The notes under the pieces were generated by a model that worked only from the letters and a program-made list of their open reading frames with translations, was not told the origin of the DNA and searched no databases. Below, one piece after another: positions 28,432 through 37,017 of a DNA stretch of 44,087 bases. Made by a program: the position numbers and the translations under genes. The stretch's first letter is position 1; each line of letters begins with the position of its first letter. The stretch is from NCBI GenBank assembly GCA_947174565.1, contig CAMWJL010000008.1:1-44087 (forward strand). Direction: 5' to 3'. This DNA is from an uncultured Prevotellaceae bacterium. GTDB taxonomy: Bacteria > Bacteroidota > Bacteroidia > Bacteroidales > Bacteroidaceae.

Positions 28432-30000
28432 TTATGGCACCAACACCTTGCGGCTTGCATTGCCGATGCGTATCACATAGAAGCCCTTAGGCAGGGAGAA
28501 TGTGGTACATAACCCATCCATCAGGCGTGAGGCACGCAACTGTCCGTTAGCCTCAATGACCTCTACCCTCCGAGCAATCGGCTCAGTTTGTATCACGCAG
28601 CATTCCCCTCGGGACACTTCCACCTCAAACGGACCTTCCCGCACCGCGTCCACCTCATCCATACCTGTGAGCAAGCGGTCGAAGTCCAACTCCAACAGGA
28701 AGTCGATGGGCAACGGTTCGCGTATCGTCTTGAAATTCTCCCATATACTTGTGCTCCTGAACGCATCCACACAACCCTCGGGCACAATCAGCGTGCCATC
28801 GCTGGCGTATGTCGTGGCACGAAAGGCACACGGAGGTATGGAGAAGCCACTTAAAGGCTCTGTGCCAGCCTCGATAGGATTCCACTTCACCCGTACCGTC
28901 TTGACAGAAGAGCCGAAAAACGCATTCAAGCCGAACCAGTTCAGTCGTTCTGGCAAGACGATGGAAGCAAGGTTGGTCGTATAGCGGAAAGCATTGTTAT
29001 AGAGTGCCACCGTGTTGGGCGGCAGGTGAATCTCCCGTAGGGTTCGGTTGCTGTCGAAAGCACCTTGGGGAATCACGTCATATTGTGTACGGGATTCTCT
29101 CAAATCCAGTATTTGCAGAGAAGCCATGCGAGTACGGAAGAAAGTGAAATCCTCCTCCAGCAGATAGCCCTTTGCTTTCAGGCCGAGCAGACAATCCGCT
29201 TCCGCCTCCGTCAACACGTCGGCCACACGCACCGTTGACGAGCATTCTATTTCTTTATAAGGATATACCGCCCCTCGCGGATATACCTTGATGTCAACGT
29301 CGCAATCCTGCATTACGCCGCTGAGCATATAAAGGTGGTCTTCCGAGCTGTACCATAACTGCCCGTTGACCCGTGCTACCACAATAGACTCTGGATCGTC
29401 AGGTTCTATATAAAGGTAGAAGTTACGACCCTTGACCGTCTTGTCCGACCATACAGCCTCCTCGTTCGTGCGTATGGTCGCTCCGAGCACATGGCTCGGA
29501 TAAGTGATGTGGCACAAAGGCAATTCGTAGTTTGTCGCAGGGATTCGGTCAATAGCCTCCCCTGGATAGAGAGAACAAACCCAGGTATAGGACTGGTTGT
29601 CCTCGGTGAATAACAGCCGAACTTCATCGCCAGGCTGCACTTCGGTGTCGGCTTTTAGCGCACAAGAAAAATACATAAAGCCGAGTGATGTATTTTCCGA
29701 AATGGTGCGTGAGGACATGACATCCACCACCGTATTGTCCTGACGTACAAGGCCTACAACCAAGCGACCCTTTACGCTCCAGGCACGATTCAGGGAAGAC
29801 ACCGTCAAAGTGAAGTTGTCACCGCCTTTCAGGGTCAAAACATCAGCTGCTGGAGCATAATCAGGCTCCAGCATCATGCCGAGACTTCCTCCAACGGAAG
29901 TTATATATAAGTAGGGGTCAGGTCCTGATACCGTCTGCGCTATTGCCCGACAAGACAGGGACAGAAGCAGCATTATTCTCCATAAACCTTTGTGTATCAT
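28432..30000 (-). CDS. Secreted LRR_5/BspA-like protein with C-terminal sorting tail
   Basis: This 522-residue exported protein has a signal peptide and several beta-rich N-terminal domains. A leucine-rich-repeat block of the BspA type lies at about residues 290-420 (LREIHLPPNTVALYNNAFRY, LASIVLPERLNWFGLNAFFG). The final 20 residues (KGFYVIRIGNASRKVLVP) resemble the short type IX secretion C-terminal signal. It probably reaches the surface and acts in adhesion or binding. It is 40 nt upstream of susC in the same direction, so its product may work with the transporter. Confidence 0.7.
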   Translation of the reverse strand: MIHKGLWRIMLLLSLSCRAIAQTVSGPDPYLYITSVGGSLGMMLEPDYAPAADVLTLKGGDNFTLTVSSLNRAWSVKGRLVVGLVRQDNTVVDVMSSRTISENTSLGFMYFSCALKADTEVQPGDEVRLLFTEDNQSYTWVCSLYPGEAIDRIPATNYELPLCHITYPSHVLGATIRTNEEAVWSDKTVKGRNFYLYIEPDDPESIVVARVNGQLWYSSEDHLYMLSGVMQDCDVDIKVYPRGAVYPYKEIECSSTVRVADVLTEAEADCLLGLKAKGYLLEEDFTFFRTRMASLQILDLRESRTQYDVIPQGAFDSNRTLREIHLPPNTVALYNNAFRYTTNLASIVLPERLNWFGLNAFFGSSVKTVRVKWNPIEAGTEPLSGFSIPPCAFRATTYASDGTLIVPEGCVDAFRSTSIWENFKTIREPLPIDFLLELDFDRLLTGMDEVDAVREGPFEVEVSRGECCVIQTEPIARRVEVIEANGQLRASRLMDGLCTTFSLPKGFYVIRIGNASRKVLVP

Positions 30001-30013
30001 CTTCCCTTAGTGA

Positions 30014-30055
30014 AAAAAAGAAAGAATGAGAGGAGTGGTTGAGACTCCTCTCATT
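30014..30055 (-). terminator. Terminator-like hairpin between the two secreted-protein genes
   Basis: AATGAGAGGAGT (30025-30036) pairs with ACTCCTCTCATT (30044-30055) over 12 bp with a 7-nt loop. On the minus strand it is followed by CTTTCTTTTTTTC. It would end or attenuate transcription between the 544-residue gene and the LRR-SusCD genes. Confidence 0.8.
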
Positions 30056-30073
30056 ATAATTAAAAGATGTGTA

Positions 30074-31708
30074 TTAAAGAACGACTTTCACAGCAGCGGC
30101 ACCCACTTTCACGATGTACATGCCTCTGTTCAGACCTGACACAGCTGATGTAACACCGCTATATACAAGCGCACCAGCAGTGCTGTAAACCTTGACAGGT
30201 GCTGGCTCGCCCAACACATAGATAACGCCGTTTACTACAGAAACCTTAGGAGCGGCATCGGTTGCCTTCACGTCGTCCACGCCTGATGTAACAGACAGGT
30301 CGCCATAGAAAGCAGCACGTGTGAACTCAGAAGTGGAATTCCAACTTGCATCATACGTTCTTGTGTCGCGGAACAGGAAGAAGTCACCCATCGTGCAAGT
30401 GCCGTCCTCGTTCACCGTCAGGTCGATTGTACCTGTTGGCTCACCCAAACCGTTATACAGAACGTGATAAACCATAACGGAATAATCCTCAGCTGTATAA
30501 ACTCTGTCCATCAGCAAGCCTGCGGGAATCTTCAATGTATTGCCTTCGACTGTGCAATCCGTAGCACCATAATTGCTGGCGTAAATGTCTGGACCCATAA
30601 ATTCCTCTATATAATATCCATCCATCATCTCATCATACGCAATGACTACATCGAACTCCTGCGGATAGTCGTAGTTATAGGGGTCAGTGCCACCGCTCAT
30701 GGTAATCATGTTCCAGAAGTTAGCAGGTTTCACATGGTATGAACCAGCGAAATTGGCAGAGGCAGTCGTTGGCTGACCCATCACACCAGCCATGTACCAC
30801 TGTGCGTAGGCATATTTCACCTCTTCTCCATCCTTCTCCGCACGGCTGATGCTCAGACCGCTGGTCAGAGAGAACACTTTACCAGATGCTTCCAAGTGGA
30901 AGGTAAGGCTACCCTCCAACTGATTGGGGGCTTGGAAGTTGCAAAGAGCCAAAGTCTGTGCCTCGTCCAGATAAGCATCCTTGAAAGGAATGTCCAGTCT
31001 TGAACCATCGAACGAAGCACTCAGTTCCAATGACTTGAAGCCAGCACCCCAGTCGAAGACTACAGAATAAGCTCTGTTGGTCTCGTCCGTGGCAGTCAAA
31101 GTAATGTCACATTCTGTTGGGACATCAGAACCGTCCATGACACCCGAAGCCTTGAAGTGGTATTCGCCACTCACGTCATTAGCCTCAATCACGGCAGCCT
31201 CCTTGAAGGTCAGCTTACAGTTGGTGAACTTTGCCAAAATCTTGTCTGTGCTCCACTGCTTATTCACCGTGATGGCTGTGAAATCGGTAACAGTGATGTT
31301 CTTTGTAGCAGGGTCAACTGTATAGACAACAGTCCATTGATTGCCACCCCATGGGCTTTCGCCGTTCTCATTGCCATACAGAACTGGCTCGTCCCACAAG
31401 TAGTAACCGTCTCCGTTGTAGTCAAAGACCTCGATATTGCCACTTTTCGTCAGGTTACAACCCTGAATGTCAGTAGCACCAGCCAGACCGATAATGCTCA
31501 AATCGCGGAAATCATGCTTGTCAATCTTCACCTCGCACTTGCTGGAGAATCTGTCAGCATATTCCTGACCATCAGCCGTGATTTCAATGTCAGCCGTGAA
31601 CTCATACGTACCATACAATTCAGATGGTGACGTAATCTGCGCGCACAGAGACGACGAGGACAACAATGCCAAAATGGCACAACTCAGTTTGGTAATAGTT
31701 TTTCTCAT
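30074..31708 (-). CDS. Secreted beta-rich protein with C-terminal sorting tail
   Basis: This 544-residue protein has a signal peptide (MRKTITKLSCAILALLSSSSLCAQ). The body contains two or three repeated beta-domains with shared patterns (LYGTYEFTADIEITADG, VSGEYHFKASGVMDGSDV, FAGSYHVKPANFWNM), which may be calycin-like. The end is a canonical sorting tail: VSVVNGVIYVLGEPAPVKVY, followed by GLNRGMYIVKVGAAAVKVVL, typical of type IX cargo in Prevotella and Porphyromonas. I cannot name a function. It is the first gene after the candidate promoter at 31813 and is separated from the next gene by a terminator-like hairpin. Confidence 0.7.
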   Translation of the reverse strand: MRKTITKLSCAILALLSSSSLCAQITSPSELYGTYEFTADIEITADGQEYADRFSSKCEVKIDKHDFRDLSIIGLAGATDIQGCNLTKSGNIEVFDYNGDGYYLWDEPVLYGNENGESPWGGNQWTVVYTVDPATKNITVTDFTAITVNKQWSTDKILAKFTNCKLTFKEAAVIEANDVSGEYHFKASGVMDGSDVPTECDITLTATDETNRAYSVVFDWGAGFKSLELSASFDGSRLDIPFKDAYLDEAQTLALCNFQAPNQLEGSLTFHLEASGKVFSLTSGLSISRAEKDGEEVKYAYAQWYMAGVMGQPTTASANFAGSYHVKPANFWNMITMSGGTDPYNYDYPQEFDVVIAYDEMMDGYYIEEFMGPDIYASNYGATDCTVEGNTLKIPAGLLMDRVYTAEDYSVMVYHVLYNGLGEPTGTIDLTVNEDGTCTMGDFFLFRDTRTYDASWNSTSEFTRAAFYGDLSVTSGVDDVKATDAAPKVSVVNGVIYVLGEPAPVKVYSTAGALVYSGVTSAVSGLNRGMYIVKVGAAAVKVVL

Positions 31709-32070
31709 AAGCTTTAATTTTTATATGATTAAACAAAATGAATATATCTAACAAATCCTTTACTCCTCCCTGTTTCTTCCGTGGAGAAGGGGAACTTTCG
31801 GTTTGCAAAGTTAGGAAGAAAATCTCGATTCTGTCACATCTTTGTATCGGTATTTTACAGGAAAGGCATGAAAATAGGCACATCCTGCCTCCGTTTGAGG
31901 CGAGACGGGTCTCTTTTCTTCTCAAGCAGGAAGGTCGAACATGAGCCGTAAAACGCTCCCACGCATCATGCGCTTTCACAGCCCCAAAATCGATGTCCCC
32001 GACTCCGATTGGTCGGAGTCGGGGACATCGGTCTGTCGGAGTCGGGGACTCCGATTTAGAGGGGTATTTT
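31709..32070. other. Intergenic region with promoter and palindromic repeat
   Basis: A minus-strand -7 box TAACTTTG lies at 31813-31806, without a good -33 TTTG, and would serve the secreted-protein/SusCD operon with a leader of about 90 nt. From 31982 to 32066 lies the bipartite palindromic repeat copy B. No gene is seen. Confidence 0.6.
31982..32066. repeat. Dispersed bipartite palindromic element, copy B
   Basis: An 18-bp perfect stem CGATGTCCCCGACTCCGA (31991-32008) pairs with 32013-32030 around TTGG. A second palindrome TCGGAGTC-GGG-GACTCCGA (32036-32054) follows. It is the inverse of copy A at 21251-21332 and ends 5 bp from the stop of the truncated carB fusion. It may also terminate that transcript. 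Confidence 0.8.
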
Positions 32071-35019
32071 TTACAGGTATGCCAAGTAGAGGTAATTGGT
32101 CTGAGCAGGATACTCTGCCGCCAGCGTGTCAATCTGATTGACCACGGGCACAATGCCAAGTTTCTTGCGCCATTTGCGCACGACAAGACCTGCTTCTTCC
32201 ATCGTCATGGACGATTCCAGCCCTAAGGCACGGGCTATTTGGAAGTCGGAGAATCCGTATTCCTTCGCGTCATGCAGGACTTCGACCAGCCCCGAGGCTT
32301 CAAGCTCTTCCATGAACTCCGATGGCTCCATCAGGTCCATCATGTCAGCCAACTGCCTGAACTCGCGCAACTGCGAATCCACGTCCATCACATGCTTCAG
32401 CTTCTGCAAAAACCAACGGTCAATTTTGGTCAGCCCGTGAATCTGCTCGATGGTGTATCCTAACTGCATCGCCTTGGCAATGACAAAGATGCGAGTGTCT
32501 GTGGCATGCTGCAACGCGTCGTTGATGTCATCCGTCCGCAGCACCTTGCAGCCGATGCGTTCGTCGCCTATCTCGACAGGCACATCGGCATATACGCTGT
32601 GCTCCGTGCTGCTCTCCCTGTTGTCCACAAATCCGTGCATGCCTTGTCCAATCATGCGCAGACCCTTTTGCAGCGACTCCTCGAAGGTGCGCCCAATCGC
32701 CATCACCTCGCCCACGCTCTTCATCGACGAGCCGAGCTGGTGGTTCACGCCGTGGAACTTGGTGAGATCCCAACGGGGGAGTTTGCACACCACATAGTCG
32801 AGGGCTGGCTCGAAGAAGGCAGAAGTTGTCTTGGTCACGGAGTTCTTCAACTCGAAGAGTCCATAGCCAAGGCTGAGCTTTGCCGCCACGAAGGCAAGCG
32901 GATAGCCCGTGGCCTTGGAGGCGAGTGCCGACGAGCGGCTCAGACGGGCGTTCACCTCTATGACACGATAGTCCTCGCTCTGAGGGTCGAGGGCATACTG
33001 CACATTGCATTCGCCCACGATGCCGATGTGGCGGATTATCTTGATTGCCAATGCCCTCAGCTTGTGATACTCAGCGTTGCTCAGTGTCTGGCTGGGTGCC
33101 ACCACGATGCTCTCGCCCGTGTGGATGCCTAATGGGTCGAAGTTCTCCATGTTGCACACCGTGATGCAGTTGTCGTAGCGGTCGCGCACCACTTCGTACT
33201 CAATCTCCTTCCAGCCTTTCAGCGACTTCTCCACCAGCACTTGCGGCGAGAACGAGAACGCCTCTTCGGCCTGTGCCTCTAACTCCTCGTCATTGTCGCA
33301 GAATCCTGAGCCTAAGCCGCCCAAAGCGTAGGCGGCACGGAGAATGACAGGATAGCCCAACCGAGCCGCGGCTTGGCGCACCTCGTCGATGGTGCTGCAT
33401 GCGTGGCTCTTGATGGTCTTCACGTCTATTTCATCCAGCTTCTTGACAAACAGGTCGCGGTCTTCGGTGTCGATGATGGCTTGCACAGGTGTGCCTAACA
33501 CTTTGACACCGTATTTCTGCAGAACGCCTCGCCGATAGAGTTCCACGCCACAGTTGAGTGCCGTCTGTCCGCCAAACGACAGCAGAATGCCGTCGGGACG
33601 CTCTTTCTCGATGACACGCTCCACAAAGTCGGGCTTTACAGGTTGGAAATATACCGTATCTGCCACATCCTTAGAGGTCTGCACTGTCGCGATGTTGGGA
33701 TTGATGAGCACGCTCTTCACACCCTCCTCTTTCAGTGCTTTCAGTGCCTGTGCGCCGCTGTAGTCAAACTCGCCCGCCTGCCCTATCTTGAGTGCGCCCG
33801 AGCCTAACAGCAAGACTTTGGAGATGGGTGACTTGCCTTTCTCTGCGGACTTCTCTTCCACAGCGGAAGGGGCTGGCTGCACGCTGCTTTCAAGCGCAAC
33901 GGGGTCTCCTGCCTCACAAGAAGACTGGGCGAGCATCTTCACAAAATCATCAAACAGAAACTCCGTATCCACAGGACCTGAACATGCCTCAGGATGGAAC
34001 TGAGCCGACATCCAAGGCTTCGTCTTGTGGCGGATGCCCTCGTTTGAGCCGTCGTTCATATTCACAAACAATGACTCCCAATCCTCGGGCAGCGTGGTGT
34101 CATCGACGGCATAGCCATGGTTCTGCGAAGTGATGAAACATCGTGTCGTGCCCACTTGCTGCACGGGCTGGTTGTGCGAGCGATGACCATATTTCAACTT
34201 ATACGTTGTGGCTCCAGCAGCCTTTGCCAACAGTTGGTTGCCAAGGCAGATGCCCATACAGGGGCGCACTACGGGGTCGTTCAGGAACGCCCTGATGTGC
34301 TCCACCGTCTTCTCGCAACGCTCTGGATCACCAGGACCGTTTGCCAAGAACAAGCCATCGAAATCAAGCTGGTTGAAGTCATAGTCCCATGGCACACGCA
34401 CCACCTCGATGCCGCGCCTGATGAGACAGCGGATGATGTTTGCCTTCACGCCACAATCGACCAACACCACACGGTGTTTCTTCTCACCAATGGGCTGATA
34501 GACAATGACATCCTTGCAACTCACCTTCTCCACCCAGTTCACAGAACCATAGTCTTGATTGTCTGAGGTCTCAGGCTTTTCCATACCTTCCAGTTCGATT
34601 CGTCCCTTCATCACGCCATGCTCTCGCAGCAGCATAGTGAGCCTGCGTGTGTCGATGCCCGTAATCCCTGGCACACCCTCACGTTTCAGCCATGCCGCCA
34701 GCGACTCTTTGGCATTCCAGTGCGAGTATTGCTCGCTGTAATCCGCCACGACCAATGCCGTGGGGTGTATGCGCTCGCTCTCCATCAGCACTGGCAAGCC
34801 GTTGTCTTCCAGTGCCACCGTTGGCACACCATAGTTGCCAATCAATGGATAGGTCGTCACCAAGATTTGCCCCGCATAGCTGGGGTCGGTGAGGCTCTCG
34901 GGGTAGCCCGTCATGGCTGTGTTGAACACTACCTCACCCGTCGCGTTCTGCTCGGCTCCGAACGACCATCCGCAGAACACCGTTCCATCATCAAGAATCA
35001 GTTTCGCTTCTCTCCTCAT
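32071..35019 (-). CDS. carA: Carbamoyl-phosphate synthase CarA fused to the first half of CarB
   Basis: The 982-residue product joins a complete glutaminase subunit to half of the synthetase. CarA (about 1-360) has the triad cysteine in MGICLGNQLL (about 257) and His/Glu in QFHPEACSGP. A linker rich in Ser, Ala and Glu follows (about 363-393). The CarB part (about 395-982) has the carboxyphosphate ATP-grasp (QAGEFDYSGAQALKALKEE, INPNIATVQTS, EVNARLSRSSALASKATGYP) and the oligomerisation domain. It stops at PAQTNYLYLAYL, where the normal protein continues for about 500 more residues with the carbamate kinase and allosteric domains. ATG 35019 was chosen over 35067. The CarB part resembles the eukaryotic/Bacteroidota type. 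It lies 44 nt after asnB. Isolated halves of related enzymes can work as dimers, so it may be active; alternatively it is a deletion product. Confidence 0.85.
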   Translation of the reverse strand: MRREAKLILDDGTVFCGWSFGAEQNATGEVVFNTAMTGYPESLTDPSYAGQILVTTYPLIGNYGVPTVALEDNGLPVLMESERIHPTALVVADYSEQYSHWNAKESLAAWLKREGVPGITGIDTRRLTMLLREHGVMKGRIELEGMEKPETSDNQDYGSVNWVEKVSCKDVIVYQPIGEKKHRVVLVDCGVKANIIRCLIRRGIEVVRVPWDYDFNQLDFDGLFLANGPGDPERCEKTVEHIRAFLNDPVVRPCMGICLGNQLLAKAAGATTYKLKYGHRSHNQPVQQVGTTRCFITSQNHGYAVDDTTLPEDWESLFVNMNDGSNEGIRHKTKPWMSAQFHPEACSGPVDTEFLFDDFVKMLAQSSCEAGDPVALESSVQPAPSAVEEKSAEKGKSPISKVLLLGSGALKIGQAGEFDYSGAQALKALKEEGVKSVLINPNIATVQTSKDVADTVYFQPVKPDFVERVIEKERPDGILLSFGGQTALNCGVELYRRGVLQKYGVKVLGTPVQAIIDTEDRDLFVKKLDEIDVKTIKSHACSTIDEVRQAAARLGYPVILRAAYALGGLGSGFCDNDEELEAQAEEAFSFSPQVLVEKSLKGWKEIEYEVVRDRYDNCITVCNMENFDPLGIHTGESIVVAPSQTLSNAEYHKLRALAIKIIRHIGIVGECNVQYALDPQSEDYRVIEVNARLSRSSALASKATGYPLAFVAAKLSLGYGLFELKNSVTKTTSAFFEPALDYVVCKLPRWDLTKFHGVNHQLGSSMKSVGEVMAIGRTFEESLQKGLRMIGQGMHGFVDNRESSTEHSVYADVPVEIGDERIGCKVLRTDDINDALQHATDTRIFVIAKAMQLGYTIEQIHGLTKIDRWFLQKLKHVMDVDSQLREFRQLADMMDLMEPSEFMEELEASGLVEVLHDAKEYGFSDFQIARALGLESSMTMEEAGLVVRKWRKKLGIVPVVNQIDTLAAEYPAQTNYLYLAYL

Positions 35020-35063
35020 ATTCTTGTTGTTTCTATTTGCGAACCATCCCACACACGGGCAGG

Positions 35064-36848
35064 TCAATAAGCCTGTTCATGCACACCCTTCACTGCCCTG
35101 CCGCTTGGGTCGTTCATATTCTTGAATGCAGCGTCCCATTCCAGCGCAATGGCTGTGGAGCACGCCACACTGGCCTCCTGATTCACGCTTCGCGCTGCCG
35201 AATCGCTGGGGAAATGCTCCTCGAAGATGCTGCGGTAATAGTATTCCTCCTTATTGAGCGGTGGGTTGACGGGGAATCGCTCAGCGGCATGCGCCATCTG
35301 TTCGTCCGACACAGCAGCAGCCGTTATGGCTTTGAGCGTGTCAATCCACGAGTAGCCAACACCGTCGCTGAACTGCTCTTTCTGTCGCCATGCCACGCTC
35401 TCAGGCAACATATCGGCAAAGCCCTCTCGCACCACACCCTTCTCGATGGCCTTGCCTGGGCACATCTTCAACGCAGGGTCAATGCGCATCGCCACATCCA
35501 GGAACTCCTTGTCGAGGAACGGCACACGCCCTTCGATGCCCCATGCCATCAGCGATTTGTTCGCTCTCAGGCAGTCGTAGAAGTGCAGCTTGCCCAACTT
35601 CCTGACCGTCTCCTCATGGAACGCTTTCGCATCGGGAGCCTTATGGAAGTAGAGATAGCCACCAAAGATTTCATCAGCACCCTCGCCACTGAGCACCATC
35701 TTGATGCCCATTGAGCGAATGACGCGCGCCAGCAGATACATCGGTGTGGAGGCACGAACGGTGGTCACATCATAGGTCTCAATGTAATAAATCACATCGC
35801 GAATGGCATCCAAGCCCTCTTGAATCGTATAGTTCACCTCATGATGCACAGTGCCTATATGTTCCGCCACCTCACGAGCCTTCGCCAAGTCGGGCGCGCC
35901 CTTCAAACCCACTGCGAATGAGTGCAACCGTGGCCACCACGCATCGTTCTTGTCGTCTGTCTCGATACGCTTGGCAGCATATAGTTTAGCTATCGCCGAG
36001 ACCACCGAACTGTCCAAGCCGCCCGAGAGCAACACGCCGTATGGCACGTCGCTCATCAACTGCCGCTTCACCGCTGCCATCAGCCCATCCTTCACCATCT
36101 GCACCGCCTCGTCATGGTTGCTGGTCGCCCACTTCATGCCGTCGTACTGCATCCAGTCGCGTTCATACCAACGCTTGAAGTTGAGGGATGACATGGCAGA
36201 AGAACTGCCGTTCGCCTCTCCCTCCATGTCGCTCGTCAGATAGTGCCCAGGAGGGAATGGCTCGTATTCATCGCACTGCCCTTCCAATGCCTTCATCTCG
36301 CTCGCCACATACACCGTGCCATCCTTGTCGTGCCCTATATATAAAGGTATAACGCCGATGGGATCGCGCGCCACAAGGAAGTCGTCGGTTTCTGTATCGT
36401 AGAGCACAAAGGAGAAGATGCCGCTCAACTGTTCCATCATAGAGGCAAGCAGAGAGGAGTGAGAAGCAAAAGAATGCTCGGTTACAGGCTTCTCTTTCAG
36501 CTCCTTCACCTTACCTTTCACCTCATTGTAGAGTGCCAAGATAACCTCGCAGTCGGAACCTGTCCGAAACTCATACTGCCCGGCATAGCGGCGGCGAATA
36601 TCCTGATGGTTGTATATCTCGCCATTCACTGCCAGCACCACCTTGCCATCAGCCGATATCAAAGGCTGTCCGCCAGAGAACGGATCGACTATCGCCAAAC
36701 GCTCATGCGCCAGCACCACCTTGTCACTGCTATACACCCCGCTCCAGTCGGGACCGCGATGCCGAATCTTCACCGACATCTTCAATGCCTGCTCACGCTT
36801 CTGCTGAGCATCGCCTTTCGTTTTGAGTATTCCAACAAATCCACACAT
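35064..36848 (-). CDS. asnB: Asparagine synthase B (glutamine-hydrolysing)
   Basis: AsnB makes asparagine from aspartate, ATP and glutamine. The N-terminal class II glutaminase domain begins MCGFVGILKTKG, so Cys2 is the nucleophile, with RHRGPDWSG and AVNGEIYNHQ as glutamine-site motifs. The synthetase domain has the PP-loop LLSGGLDSSVVSAIAKLYA (about 265-283). The 594-residue length fits the family. It has its own promoter and probably leads the two-gene asnB-carAB' transcript in the nitrogen cluster. Confidence 0.94.
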   Translation of the reverse strand: MCGFVGILKTKGDAQQKREQALKMSVKIRHRGPDWSGVYSSDKVVLAHERLAIVDPFSGGQPLISADGKVVLAVNGEIYNHQDIRRRYAGQYEFRTGSDCEVILALYNEVKGKVKELKEKPVTEHSFASHSSLLASMMEQLSGIFSFVLYDTETDDFLVARDPIGVIPLYIGHDKDGTVYVASEMKALEGQCDEYEPFPPGHYLTSDMEGEANGSSSAMSSLNFKRWYERDWMQYDGMKWATSNHDEAVQMVKDGLMAAVKRQLMSDVPYGVLLSGGLDSSVVSAIAKLYAAKRIETDDKNDAWWPRLHSFAVGLKGAPDLAKAREVAEHIGTVHHEVNYTIQEGLDAIRDVIYYIETYDVTTVRASTPMYLLARVIRSMGIKMVLSGEGADEIFGGYLYFHKAPDAKAFHEETVRKLGKLHFYDCLRANKSLMAWGIEGRVPFLDKEFLDVAMRIDPALKMCPGKAIEKGVVREGFADMLPESVAWRQKEQFSDGVGYSWIDTLKAITAAAVSDEQMAHAAERFPVNPPLNKEEYYYRSIFEEHFPSDSAARSVNQEASVACSTAIALEWDAAFKNMNDPSGRAVKGVHEQAY

Positions 36849-36912
36849 GTCTTATTGCCTTTGTGTTTATATTACAAGAATCAAATTGTCTCGCTTTTAT
36901 TCATTTCGGTTG

Positions 36913-36944
36913 CAAAATTACAAAGTTTACACTTAACAGACAAA
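36913..36944 (-). promoter_or_regulatory. Promoter for asnB
   Basis: On the minus strand TTTG (36944-36941) and TAATTTTG (36920-36913) are 20 bp apart. The start site would be near 36906, about 58 nt before the asnB ATG. Confidence 0.75.
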
Positions 36945-37017
36945 CATTTTGACAATAAAGCAAGATTCCTTCAATCATTTTGTTCCTTTGCCCATCCAGT
37001 CGCCACAAAAGCAGGGG

